This document shows positions 35,723 to 44,766 of a stretch of DNA of 64,000 nucleotides, in pieces. The notes beneath the pieces are model-generated. The model had not been told where the DNA came from, ran no database searches, and worked only from the letters and a program-made list of their open reading frames with translations. The position numbers were made by a program, and so were the translations under genes. This DNA is from Haloplasma contractile (GTDB lineage: Bacteria; Bacillota_I; Bacilli_A; Haloplasmatales; Haloplasmataceae), in NCBI GenBank assembly GCA_016841945.1, contig JAENYC010000009.1, positions 1-64,000 on the forward strand, in the 5' to 3' direction. Each line of letters starts with the position of its first letter. The stretch's first letter is position 1.

Positions 35723-36648
35723 TTTTTATCACCTTTAATATTTAATTTTTTACGAGGATGATAGTGATTCACCACTTCGTTTAACTTTTTCGCATTAACA
35801 TGGGTGTATATTTGGGTCGTAGATATATCACTGTGTCCAAGTAATTCCTGTATATAGCGAATATCAACTGAATTAGCGAGCAGATGTGTCGCAAATGAGT
35901 GTCTCAGTTTATGAGGAGATATATTTCTCTTTAGATTAATTTTGGCGGCATGTTTTTTTAAAATTTTGAAAAAGTGTTGCCGAGTGATTCTTAACCCATT
36001 ACGACTTAAAAATAAAACTTGATTATCATAGTGAATATTTAATTTATTTCTCGATAATCTTAAATATTTTTGTAATAATGTTATCGCAACCTCACCTACT
36101 GGAATAATTCGCTCTTTGTTTCCTTTACCATGACATTTGACATATCCCATTGATAGATTGATATCAGAAATATTTAAATTAACTAATTCACTGATTCTTA
36201 ATCCTGTTGAATATAGTAGCTCAACCATGGTTTTATTTCTTAGTTCAATCGCATTGTTTTCTGTAAAACTATTGAGTAAGTCATCTACTTCTTGAATAGA
36301 TAGTACATTTGGTATCTTCTTTTCTAGTTTGGGTTGAACAATAAAAGACGATACATTCTCTTTTGTATAATGATTTAAAAATAAAAATCTATGAAACATT
36401 TTTATAGAAGAAATCTTTCTAGAGATAGAATTAGATTTTAAGTTTGAATCATATAAATTACTGAGAAATTCGTTGATATTTTCCTTTTTTATTTGATTGA
36501 TATCTTTTATATTCAAAGTATTCCTTAAGTACTTCGTATACTGCATAATATCAAGTTGATAGGATTCAATCGTTTTTTGACTTAAAGTTCTTTCAATGAG
36601 TAGATAATGACAAAATTCATCGATATAGTAGTCAAAATCAGTTTTCAT
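35719..36648 (-). CDS. xerD: Tyrosine recombinase XerD
   Basis: 309 residues. Acts with a partner at the chromosome dif site to resolve dimers. N-terminal SAM-like DNA-binding domain (1-95); catalytic domain with [12 protein letters not shown] (Arg), [12 protein letters not shown] (His-x-x-Arg) and [15 protein letters not shown] (His and the tyrosine nucleophile). Synteny with fur and deoB identifies it as the chromosomal enzyme rather than a phage integrase. I choose ATG 36648, which overlaps the end of fur; longer starts run further into that gene. Confidence 0.9.
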   Translation of the reverse strand: MKTDFDYYIDEFCHYLLIERTLSQKTIESYQLDIMQYTKYLRNTLNIKDINQIKKENINEFLSNLYDSNLKSNSISRKISSIKMFHRFLFLNHYTKENVSSFIVQPKLEKKIPNVLSIQEVDDLLNSFTENNAIELRNKTMVELLYSTGLRISELVNLNISDINLSMGYVKCHGKGNKERIIPVGEVAITLLQKYLRLSRNKLNIHYDNQVLFLSRNGLRITRQHFFKILKKHAAKINLKRNISPHKLRHSFATHLLANSVDIRYIQELLGHSDISTTQIYTHVNAKKLNEVVNHYHPRKKLNIKGDKK

Positions 36649-37096
36649 CACGATCACCATTTTGACATTCTTTACAAATACCACTAATAGTTAATTCATG
36701 ATTTATGATTTTAAAACCATAATTTTCTTGAATTGTTTTTTCTAATTTCTCTAAATCATCATTAATTTCTATCACCTTACCACATTGATTACAGATAAGG
36801 TGATGATGAAAGTGTTTTTTATTTAAGTCAATTAAATCATATCGTGTCATTTCTTCTTTTTTGAAGTTCACCTTATTTAATATACCACAACTACAAAAAA
36901 GTTCTAATGTTCTATAAACAGTAGCCTGTCCTATTTTTGAATCATTTAACTGTTTAACAATATCTTCAGCTGTTAAGTGTTCATGTTTATGATCAATTAA
37001 TACTTTTAGTATTTCAATACGCTGTGTTGTAATTTTAGCTTGATTATCTTTTATCCTTTGAAGATACTGTTTTAATTCATAATCTGATGTTATCAT
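36638..37096 (-). CDS. fur: Ferric uptake regulator family protein
   Basis: 152 residues. A winged helix (TTQRIEILKVLIDH, QATVYRTLELF) and the dimerisation domain with HHHLICNQCGK and ICKECQ, giving two CxxC structural zinc pairs. Between spoIIM and xerD, as for B. subtilis fur. It could respond to iron or another metal; PerR and Zur share these motifs, but the position favours Fur. Confidence 0.85.
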   Translation of the reverse strand: MITSDYELKQYLQRIKDNQAKITTQRIEILKVLIDHKHEHLTAEDIVKQLNDSKIGQATVYRTLELFCSCGILNKVNFKKEEMTRYDLIDLNKKHFHHHLICNQCGKVIEINDDLEKLEKTIQENYGFKIINHELTISGICKECQNGDRDEN

Positions 37097-37110
37097 TTAT
37101 TATCACCATC

Positions 37111-37767
37111 TTATATTAAAGATTTTAATATGTTTATGAAGGATTGCCCGAAAATACTCATAATAAGTGCATAAATGACTAATACACCTACAGCGAAAAA
37201 GAGTTTATTATAATATTGATTAATCAGTTCTTTAATGTATTTTCGGCTACTACTTTGAAAGAAATTGTTTAATATTGTAAGTGATAGTCTTATAGAATGA
37301 CTTGAAATATAAATTAATAATGGGATTAATATAATATTTTGTGGAAAGGTATAAAAAAATCCTACCACTATTCCCTGTAATCCTAATTGATAACTAAAAC
37401 TACTAATAACAAGTCCATACATAAAACCATCAAAAAATACGATAAATATAACTAATATTATACCAATAATTGTCAAAGATAGAAACCAAATTAAAAAAAT
37501 ATAAATAAAATGTGTAAAAAAACTCTTCATTAATAAAGAAAAAGATTTTTCAACTGATAATGCAAATATTGTATCTTTAACAGAATTAACCACGGTTAAT
37601 AGACCTTTCCTATTTAATTCATAACTAACCGCATTTCCGGATAAAAAACCAACGATAAAAATAGTCGTTGAAAATAGATAATAATGCATATATTTATGCG
37701 TTAATCTCTTTGTAATGGGATATTCTTTTGGTTTAATTCCATACTGTCGATTTATTCTTCTTTTCAT
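37111..37767 (-). CDS. spoIIM: Stage II sporulation protein M
   Basis: 218 residues with five membrane helices. SpoIIM is the scaffold of the SpoIIDMP complex that remodels peptidoglycan during engulfment of the forespore. Family hallmarks are the N-terminal basic segment before helix 1, FLSGNAVSYELN and the central FFDGFMYGLVIS. Immediately upstream of fur, as in Bacillus. Its presence supports real endospore formation. Confidence 0.85.
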   Translation of the reverse strand: MKRRINRQYGIKPKEYPITKRLTHKYMHYYLFSTTIFIVGFLSGNAVSYELNRKGLLTVVNSVKDTIFALSVEKSFSLLMKSFFTHFIYIFLIWFLSLTIIGIILVIFIVFFDGFMYGLVISSFSYQLGLQGIVVGFFYTFPQNIILIPLLIYISSHSIRLSLTILNNFFQSSSRKYIKELINQYYNKLFFAVGVLVIYALIMSIFGQSFINILKSLI

Positions 37768-37836
37768 ATCATTCGCCGCCTCTTTATCACTTATTCTTTA
37801 AATTATATTGATAAAGATAGGGAATTATTATGAAAT

Positions 37837-38589
37837 TTATTTTTTATTAGAAAAAAATTGACGATTAATATGGTCGATTAAACGTGGAAATATCTGATAG
37901 ATGATATTCAATAAACCTATTGAATAAGGAATATTGACTTTTCTTTTCTTTTTTACATAAGCACTATATATTTTTTTTGCTACTATATTTGGATAAAGAA
38001 CCTTTTTTATATTTGAATAATAGTTTGAATCTTTAAAAAAATTGGTTTTTACTGTAATAGGATGAACTGTTAAAACATGTAAATTTGGAAAATCTAATCG
38101 TAATGAATTTGAAAAACCATATAATGCATATTTAGAGGTCGTATAAGCACTTGAATGTGCATTAGGTAAATAACTAAGAATGGAACAAATATTAATTACA
38201 GCGCCATTATTTCGCGTTAAATTGGCGATTAATAATTTAGTCATTAACATGGGAGCAATCACATTTACATTGATTTGATTTTTAATAGTTTCTAAACTTA
38301 AATCTTCTACTTTTTCAAAATATGAGATTCCTGCATTATTAATTAAACAATTGATTTCAAAATGTGTATTAATATTTTCAATTGTTTGGGTTATCGTTTC
38401 AGTATCATTTAAATCACAAATAAAACATTCAATAGAAACTTCATATAAAGCTTCTAGTTCATCTTTTATTTGGTATAGTATATTAATCCTTCTCGCTATT
38501 AAAATTAAATGGTGGCCCTCTTTTGCGTACTTATAAGCTAATTCCTTACCTATACCACTAGAAGCACCAGTAATGATGGTATATTTCAT
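37837..38589 (-). CDS. Short-chain dehydrogenase/reductase
   Basis: 250 residues. A classical SDR: TGASSGIGKELAYKYA cofactor loop, CDLNDTE, NNAGISY, NICSILSYLP and YTTSKYAL active site (Tyr-x-x-x-Lys). The tail is hydrophobic and basic (about 225-250), suggesting membrane association, as in the DltE/YqjQ branch. The substrate is unknown. Confidence 0.85.
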   Translation of the reverse strand: MKYTIITGASSGIGKELAYKYAKEGHHLILIARRINILYQIKDELEALYEVSIECFICDLNDTETITQTIENINTHFEINCLINNAGISYFEKVEDLSLETIKNQINVNVIAPMLMTKLLIANLTRNNGAVINICSILSYLPNAHSSAYTTSKYALYGFSNSLRLDFPNLHVLTVHPITVKTNFFKDSNYYSNIKKVLYPNIVAKKIYSAYVKKKRKVNIPYSIGLLNIIYQIFPRLIDHINRQFFSNKK

Positions 38590-38600
38590 TTTTTACACAC

Positions 38601-39788
38601 TCATTTCTTTATTTTATAACCTTTTTTAATCGTATCTTCACCAAATTTTCGATTTATATTATTGATAATTTTAATGACTTCTTCATCTTCAAGATGTTTA
38701 TCATAATCAAATAAGCTCAGTTGTTCATAATACTCCTTTTTTTCAATAATATGAGCAGTACTCACACCAAGTAAACGAATCGGTCCATGATTCCATAAAG
38801 CATCAAATAAATCACATACAACATCATAAATTTCTTCAAAGGAGTCGGTATAATCATTGATTGTTTTACTTTTACTATGTGTTGTAAAATTAGCGTACCG
38901 GATTTGAATACTAATCGTTTTCGTTAAATAATGATGTTTATTTAATCGATTAACAACATGCTTGGTTAACTTTTCAAGATGATGATACGCAATGGTATCC
39001 ACAACGATATTTTTTTGATAAGTCGTTGAATTACCAATGCTTTTATTTTCACTATACCTATCTGGATCAACGACATTATTACCATAACCTAAAGCATTTT
39101 TATAAAAATGTAAATATTGGTTTCCCAGAATTTTTTTTGCGATTATTTTATTTTCACTATTTACTAAATCCCCTATTGTACGGATACCATTTTCGATTAA
39201 TTTGGGAGCTGTTTTCTTCCCAATGCCATACATATCACCGATGGGTAAAGGCCACAACTTCTCTTTTATTTCTTTATTACGTAAAACTGTTATCCCTAAA
39301 GGTTTTTTCATATCAGATGCCATTTTAGCTAAAAACTTATTTGTCGCTATCCCAATACTAGAAGGTAATTGATAATCATTTAATAGTTTTTGTTGAATTT
39401 CTTTCGCTAAGGCCATCGGATGAATACTCTCACAACGTCTCGTGACATCTAAATAGGCTTCATCAATTGAGGCAACTTCAATTAAGTCAGTATATTGTTT
39501 TAAAAATTCGATGAAATTATGAGATTGCTTTTGATAAAGTGCCATGTTACCTGGAATAATCATTAATTGCGGACATAATTTTTTAGCTTGATAAACAGGC
39601 ATCGCAGATTTCACACCATATTGACGGGCTTCATAACTGGCTGTAGAGATAACACCTTTATTATAGAATGCATTTTTTCCTGCAATAGCAATAGGTTTAT
39701 TTTTATATTCAGGGTGATGAATCAATTCACAAGAAATAAAGAAAGCATTCATATCAATATGAAAGATAATTTTTACAATATTTTTCAT
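38601..39788 (-). CDS. dinB: DNA polymerase IV (Y family)
   Basis: 395 residues. Error-prone lesion-bypass polymerase. Palm motifs FHIDMNAFFISCE (Asp ligand) and ASIDEAYLDV (Asp-Glu), finger-thumb helix-hairpin-helix region GDMYGIGKKTAPKL, and the little-finger domain. The C-terminus contains QLSLFDYD, a QLSLF-type beta-clamp-binding motif. AGGGGTG precedes the ATG. Just 12 bases upstream of the SDR start, so probably co-transcribed. Confidence 0.93.
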   Translation of the reverse strand: MKNIVKIIFHIDMNAFFISCELIHHPEYKNKPIAIAGKNAFYNKGVISTASYEARQYGVKSAMPVYQAKKLCPQLMIIPGNMALYQKQSHNFIEFLKQYTDLIEVASIDEAYLDVTRRCESIHPMALAKEIQQKLLNDYQLPSSIGIATNKFLAKMASDMKKPLGITVLRNKEIKEKLWPLPIGDMYGIGKKTAPKLIENGIRTIGDLVNSENKIIAKKILGNQYLHFYKNALGYGNNVVDPDRYSENKSIGNSTTYQKNIVVDTIAYHHLEKLTKHVVNRLNKHHYLTKTISIQIRYANFTTHSKSKTINDYTDSFEEIYDVVCDLFDALWNHGPIRLLGVSTAHIIEKKEYYEQLSLFDYDKHLEDEEVIKIINNINRKFGEDTIKKGYKIKK

Positions 39789-39877
39789 GTGTTCACCCCT
39801 TTTATTTTAAGTAAAATTATATTATAATAGTAAAGGATATAATATTATTATAACATTAAAAAATTGAGGTGAAAACA

Positions 39878-40069
39878 TTGGCAAAAAAATCAAATAAAAA
39901 ACCTGGACAAAATAAAAAAAATAATAATAATTCAGCTCTATTAATGAAAAAAAGAAATTCTAATCTCAATCAAAAAAAATCAACAAAAATCATTGTCTAT
40001 CTAATGGTTTTAGCATTTGTTGGACCGATTATTGCTGGATTAATTTTATGGATAATAAGATTAAATTAA
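39878..40069 (+). CDS. Small Prli42/DUF4044-like membrane protein
   Basis: 63 residues: a Lys/Asn-rich hydrophilic head (residues 1-37) followed by one helix in KSTKIIVYLMVLAFVGPIIA. The K-x-x-KIVVYLMxxxMVG pattern resembles the Prli42 stressosome anchor and the DUF4044 peptides of Bacillota, though the head is longer than usual. I prefer the TTG at 39878, seven bases after AGGTG; the GTG at 39869 overlaps that site. Function by resemblance only. Confidence 0.55.
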   Translation: MAKKSNKKPGQNKKNNNNSALLMKKRNSNLNQKKSTKIIVYLMVLAFVGPIIAGLILWIIRLN

Positions 40070-40071
40070 TA

Positions 40072-40106
40072 AAAAAATACTACACGATTTCTGTGTAGTA
40101 TTTTTT
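40072..40106. terminator. Bidirectional terminator
   Basis: AAAAAATACTACAC / GTGTAGTATTTTTT around a 7-base loop. It serves the small membrane gene on the plus strand and spo0A on the minus strand. Confidence 0.9.
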
Positions 40107-40110
40107 TATA

Positions 40111-40902
40111 TTAAGATGCTTTTCGATGTTCTAATCTTAGACGATCAGCAATCATCGCAATAAATTCTGAATTCGTCGGTTTTGATTTTGCTAAACTGAC
40201 GGTATAACTAAATATAGAACTAATTGCGTCAATATTACCACGGTTCCAGGCTACCTCTATCGCATGTCTAATCGCACGTTCTACTCTAGAAGAGGTTGTC
40301 CGAAATTTTTTCGCCACCTCCGGATACAATACTTTTGTGATAGAACCTAATATTTCGATATTATTATATACCATAGAAATAGATTCTCTTAAGTATAAAT
40401 ATCCTTTAATATGTGCAGGAACACCAATCTCATGCAAAATAGCTGTAATTTCAGAATTTAAATCAGTTGGTGTGTCACTTTGAATGGCGAAAACACTGTT
40501 TTTCGATTTTTTAGTCGCTTCTGTTTTATTACCTAAATCGTTTATCAAGTCAATTATATGCTTGACATTAAACGGTTTCATAACAAAGTAATCTGCGCCT
40601 AATTCTGAGGATTTAACCAATAATGATTCTTGATTAAATGCGGAGAAAACAATGATGTGTTTTGGCCGATTATAAGAACCATCAGTTGATAATTTTTGTA
40701 GGACCTGAATTCCATCAAAGTTAGGCATAACAATGTCTAATAATAAAACGTCAACTTCTATTGTTTTTAGTTTTTCGAGTAAACTAACACCATCATAAGT
40801 ACATCCAATGACTTCCATATTATCTTGATGATTGACTATTTCTCTCATCATGGTAACATGTTCTCTACTATCATCTGTGATAAAAACCTTTATCTGTGAC
40901 AT
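40111..40902 (-). CDS. spo0A: Sporulation master response regulator Spo0A
   Basis: 263 residues. The receiver domain has FITDDSREH acidic pocket and the phosphorylated Asp56 in [12 protein letters not shown]. The C-terminal Spo0A DNA-binding domain carries [19 protein letters not shown], the conserved recognition helix, and [19 protein letters not shown]. It directs entry into sporulation by binding 0A boxes. Directly downstream of spoIVB, as in all spore formers. A GAGGGGG site precedes the ATG. Confidence 0.97.
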   Translation of the reverse strand: MSQIKVFITDDSREHVTMMREIVNHQDNMEVIGCTYDGVSLLEKLKTIEVDVLLLDIVMPNFDGIQVLQKLSTDGSYNRPKHIIVFSAFNQESLLVKSSELGADYFVMKPFNVKHIIDLINDLGNKTEATKKSKNSVFAIQSDTPTDLNSEITAILHEIGVPAHIKGYLYLRESISMVYNNIEILGSITKVLYPEVAKKFRTTSSRVERAIRHAIEVAWNRGNIDAISSIFSYTVSLAKSKPTNSEFIAMIADRLRLEHRKAS

Positions 40903-40945
40903 AAATATACAATCCCCCTCTAAAATATATCAAAAAAGCTTACAA

Positions 40946-40981
40946 TCTAATTATAAAATACTTATTATATCAAGTTCAATA
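40946..40981 (-). promoter_or_regulatory. Probable spo0A vegetative promoter
   Basis: On the minus strand TTGAAC is followed after 18 bases by TATAAT, about 45-50 bases upstream of the spo0A start. A second TATAAT preceded by TTGA lies inside the spacer and may form an alternative extended -10. Confidence 0.5.
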
Positions 40982-41024
40982 ATTATTTCATGTTTTCCGA
41001 TTATTTTATATATATAATCGCCTT

Positions 41025-41086
41025 TTCGACATATTTTTATAGAATAAAAATGGTAAAATTGATAAAGTGAAGTCGAATTTGTCGAA
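41025..41086. promoter_or_regulatory. 0A-box-like sites upstream of spo0A
   Basis: TTTGTCGAA (41078-41086, core TGTCGAA 41080-41086) and, in the opposite orientation, TTCGACA (41025-41031); both match the 0A-box core TGTCGAA exactly. A partial AGTCGAA lies at 41071-41077. They sit between spoIVB and the spo0A promoter, which suggests autoregulation as in Bacillus. Confidence 0.7.
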
Positions 41087-41097
41087 AAATCGTACGT

Positions 41098-42141
41098 TTA
41101 TCTAATATCAATTCCCATATCTTCTAACATAAACTCTATATAAACACCATAACCTATTGTCGTATCATCAACTAATACGTGAGTGACTGCCCCAACAATT
41201 CGATCATTTTGAATAATGGGACTTCCACTCATTCCTTGGATAATTCCGCCTGTTATATCTAACAGTCGTTCATCTGTAATTTTAATTTTAATACCTTTAA
41301 TGTCTTTTTGATCTTGTTTGACTAAATCGATAATCTTAACATCGAATGCTTCAACTTTTTCTTTGTTAATGACGGTTAATATGCAGGCATCTCCTAGTTT
41401 AATATTTTCTTGGGTTGCTATTTTCATTTTCTTTTTATGTACAAAAGCTTTTTTCTCCACTTTCCCGTAAATACCAGTCATTAGATTTTGATCGATTGAC
41501 CCTACATTATCTTTACTGAAAAGGGCTTTCTTTTCTCCAGGATTTCCTCTTACACTTTTGTTAATACTTGTGACCTCTGCTTTTTTGATAACACCTTCTG
41601 TTTTATACATTTTAATATCAGGAATATTCTTATCCTGTATTTGGTGTCCTAAAGCGCCATAGTAGATGTCATCATAAATAAAGGTTAAAGTTCCTATTCC
41701 CATAATATTATCACGTAAATAAATACCTAAACTAATCATGTTATTATTAGTCTTTGCTGGATACATTTTTTTGTTCAGGATTTTATTATCTCGCTTAATA
41801 ATTATATTCATTGGTCGATTTTGACCATCTTTATATCTTATAAGCTCATTTTTAATATCTTCTATCCTACTGATCTTCTTTCCATCAATATATAAAATGA
41901 TATCTCCTGATTGTAACCCAGCATTTTTTCCTGGATTGACCACATTTTGTTGATTTCTGACACTATAGGTGTCAACAACAATCACATTTGTTTGTAATTC
42001 AATTCCAATTGTTTCCCCACCTGGAGTTAAATAAATATCCTCTGCTTTAATAGAATGTCCTAAAACATCCATATTAAAAAAGAAAGATATTATGATGGTA
42101 AATAGGACGGTAATAAAATGTTTCTTTACATTAATATCCAT
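41098..42141 (-). CDS. spoIVB: SpoIVB serine peptidase
   Basis: 347 residues. An N-terminal membrane/signal segment (about 8-28), a PDZ domain (about 55-120, GLQSGDIILYIDGKKI) and an S55 peptidase domain with the nucleophile Ser305 in GGIIQGMSGSPII. In Bacillus it is secreted from the forespore and triggers pro-sigma-K processing through SpoIVFA. Somewhat shorter than the B. subtilis protein. Adjacent to spo0A and recN, as in all spore formers. Confidence 0.93.
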   Translation of the reverse strand: MDINVKKHFITVLFTIIISFFFNMDVLGHSIKAEDIYLTPGGETIGIELQTNVIVVDTYSVRNQQNVVNPGKNAGLQSGDIILYIDGKKISRIEDIKNELIRYKDGQNRPMNIIIKRDNKILNKKMYPAKTNNNMISLGIYLRDNIMGIGTLTFIYDDIYYGALGHQIQDKNIPDIKMYKTEGVIKKAEVTSINKSVRGNPGEKKALFSKDNVGSIDQNLMTGIYGKVEKKAFVHKKKMKIATQENIKLGDACILTVINKEKVEAFDVKIIDLVKQDQKDIKGIKIKITDERLLDITGGIIQGMSGSPIIQNDRIVGAVTHVLVDDTTIGYGVYIEFMLEDMGIDIR

Positions 42142-42258
42142 TCACCTCAATTCCTTGCAAGCTACATTTTTATTGTTGTCGATTTTTAAAATTATATGAT
42201 ACATTTAAAGGAATAATTAATGGAAGTAAAGAAACATATATTATATAATCAAATTCTA

Positions 42259-43953
42259 TCAATTAGTATTTATTTTCAATAAATTTTTTGCATTATTAAT
42301 TACCACATCATTGACCTCATCACCCGCAATCATTTTAGCGATTTCTAAAATACGTTCATCTTCATTTAATAATTGTACATTTGTATATGTTCTATTATTC
42401 TCCTCTACTTTTGAAATGTATAAATGATGATCACTAATACTTGCAACTTGTGGTAAATGAGATATACAAAGTACTTGCGTATATTTGGAAATAGATTTTA
42501 TTTTTTGCGATATCGCACTTGCTGTAATACCAGATACACCTGTATCAATTTCATCAAAAATAATTGTTGATAGATTTTGTTTCTCTGTTAATATTGTTTT
42601 TAATCCTAGCATAAAGCGAGATAATTCTCCCCCTGATGCAACTTTTGATAATGGTTTTGTTGGTTCACCTAAATTAAAAGAGACATGAAAATCTACTGTA
42701 TCTAATCCTGTATCATTAAATATTTTATCATTAAGGTATTGACTTTCATCAATTGAGATTTCATTAAACACAATATGAAAAGTTGTATTGCTTAATTTTA
42801 AATCACGAAGATGATTGAGTAAATTCATTTCTATATCTTTTGATACATTTTTTCTTTGTTCTCTTAGTTTTAATGCAATGGATAAGGTTTCTTCAAATTG
42901 TTTTTTTAATGCTACTTGTAAATCTTTCAATATCATGTCAAAATTTTCAATTTTTTCCATTTTTTCATTTAGACCTTTTTGATAGTCGATTAACGCTTCT
43001 ATTTCCATTTTATATTTACGTTTTAGCGTTGAATATACATTTAAACGCGATTCGATTTGATCTAATTCATTTGGATTATAATCTAGGTCTTGAATCTCAT
43101 CTGAAAGTATTTTAGATAAATCATCTAATTGATAATAAGCAGATAATAAGGTATCATTTAACTCACTGTATTTTGGGCTAATAGTAGATAATTTACTTAA
43201 GTGATTTGCGCTATCGTATATATTTTCTAAAACTTTATTTTCTACTAATTGATGATATGCAGTATTTAAGTTTTCAAAAATCTTATCGTAATTGATATAA
43301 TGATTTCTTTTTTCATTTAACTCATCATATTCTGAAAGACTAATATTTGCTTGCTTAAATTCATTTTGTTGAAACTGATAAAAATCTAGTTTTTCCTGAT
43401 TTTGTTCATTTTCTTTAATTAATTGTTTATACTTTTTCATCGTTTCTAAATACTTATTCAAACTCATTTGATACGTCTTTAAATCATCAGAAAAACTTTC
43501 ATCACAAAATGAATCAATAAAATATAAATAATTACTTGTATTAATGAGTCTAGTTGTATCATGTTGTACATGAACATCAACTAAATATGATCCAATTTGT
43601 TTTAATTGATTAACTGTAATAAATTGTCCATTTAATCGACAGAGATTTCTACCATTTTTTGAAATCTCACGATTAATGATTAACATATTTTCTTCATCTA
43701 CAATACCAGATTCATCTAAAAGCTGTTTAATTTTAGGATTATCGTAAAAAAATACGCCTTCTACAATCGCTTTTTCTTTATCAAAACGGATCATTTCATT
43801 CGATGCGCGTTCGCCTAATAATAAATTAATTGCATCAATAATTATTGATTTTCCTGAACCTGTTTCTCCTGTTAACACCGTCATTTGATCATCAAAGGCA
43901 ATGGTTAAATCATCGATAATCGCAAAATTTTTAATTTTTAACTGCGATAACAT
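42259..43953 (-). CDS. recN: DNA repair protein RecN
   Basis: 564 residues. An SMC-like ATPase used in double-strand-break repair. Walker A GETGSGKSIIIDAI near the N-terminus, a coiled-coil pair (about 150-365), then signature VASGGELSRFMLG and Walker B IIFDEIDTGVSG. Start at ATG 43953, preceded by GGGTGAT; the GTG nine bases earlier lies inside that site. Adjacent to tlyA without the argR gene that separates them in Bacillus. Confidence 0.95.
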   Translation of the reverse strand: MLSQLKIKNFAIIDDLTIAFDDQMTVLTGETGSGKSIIIDAINLLLGERASNEMIRFDKEKAIVEGVFFYDNPKIKQLLDESGIVDEENMLIINREISKNGRNLCRLNGQFITVNQLKQIGSYLVDVHVQHDTTRLINTSNYLYFIDSFCDESFSDDLKTYQMSLNKYLETMKKYKQLIKENEQNQEKLDFYQFQQNEFKQANISLSEYDELNEKRNHYINYDKIFENLNTAYHQLVENKVLENIYDSANHLSKLSTISPKYSELNDTLLSAYYQLDDLSKILSDEIQDLDYNPNELDQIESRLNVYSTLKRKYKMEIEALIDYQKGLNEKMEKIENFDMILKDLQVALKKQFEETLSIALKLREQRKNVSKDIEMNLLNHLRDLKLSNTTFHIVFNEISIDESQYLNDKIFNDTGLDTVDFHVSFNLGEPTKPLSKVASGGELSRFMLGLKTILTEKQNLSTIIFDEIDTGVSGITASAISQKIKSISKYTQVLCISHLPQVASISDHHLYISKVEENNRTYTNVQLLNEDERILEIAKMIAGDEVNDVVINNAKNLLKINTN

Positions 43954-43965
43954 ATTTATCACCCA

Positions 43966-44766
43966 CTATCTAATTTCATGTGCTAAATCAACTACTTTTT
44001 GAGTATTGATATGTGTTTTTTTAGTATCTTTACAATGCTTTAAATAAAGTAAAAATTCTATGTTCCCTTGTGTTCCTTTAATTGGTGAAAAGGTAAGATT
44101 AAGTACTTTATAGTCAATAGATTCACAAAAAGAAATCATTTGATTAACAACGGATAAATGGACTGACTTGTCTCTCACAATTCCCTTTTTTCCAACTAAT
44201 TTTTTACCTGCTTCAAATTGTGGTTTAATTAAAGCAATCACTTTACCATTTATCTTTAAAATTGTCTTTAAAACAGGGAGAATTAAACGCAATGAAATAA
44301 ATGAAACATCAATCGTTGCAAAATCAGGTTGTCCATTTGTAAATAATTTAGGCGTTGCGTAGCGAAAATTACATCTCTCTATGGTGATGACTTGATTGTG
44401 TGAGCGCATTTTCCAATCCAATTGATTATACCCCACATCTAAAGCATAAACTAATTTAGCACCATTTTGTAATGCACAATCGGTAAATCCTCCAGTTGAT
44501 GCACCGATATCTAATACAATTTTGTCTTTTAAGTTGATTTTAAATGTTTTAATAGCTTTTTCTAATTTATAACCACCACGAGATACATATGGACAGGAAT
44601 TTCCCTTCACTTTAATCTCTTTATTTATCTCTATTTTTTCACCTGGTTTTAAAATCTTTTCATTGTCAACTAATACAAGGCCTGCCATAATGCCTCTTTT
44701 AGCTTTTTCTCTCGATTCATAATAACCCTTTTCAACTAATAGTATATCTATCCTTTCCTTAGGCAT
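43966..44766 (-). CDS. tlyA: TlyA-family rRNA 2'-O-methyltransferase / hemolysin-like protein
   Basis: 266 residues. N-terminal S4 RNA-binding domain (about 3-62, RIDILLVEKGYYESREKAKR) and an FtsJ-type methyltransferase with SAM motif VLDIGASTGGFTDCAL, then LDVGYNQLDWK and the catalytic-lysine region ALIKPQFEAG. In mycobacteria the family methylates 16S and 23S rRNA. Start at ATG 44766; it overlaps the end of dxs by eight bases. Confidence 0.88.
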   Translation of the reverse strand: MPKERIDILLVEKGYYESREKAKRGIMAGLVLVDNEKILKPGEKIEINKEIKVKGNSCPYVSRGGYKLEKAIKTFKINLKDKIVLDIGASTGGFTDCALQNGAKLVYALDVGYNQLDWKMRSHNQVITIERCNFRYATPKLFTNGQPDFATIDVSFISLRLILPVLKTILKINGKVIALIKPQFEAGKKLVGKKGIVRDKSVHLSVVNQMISFCESIDYKVLNLTFSPIKGTQGNIEFLLYLKHCKDTKKTHINTQKVVDLAHEIR

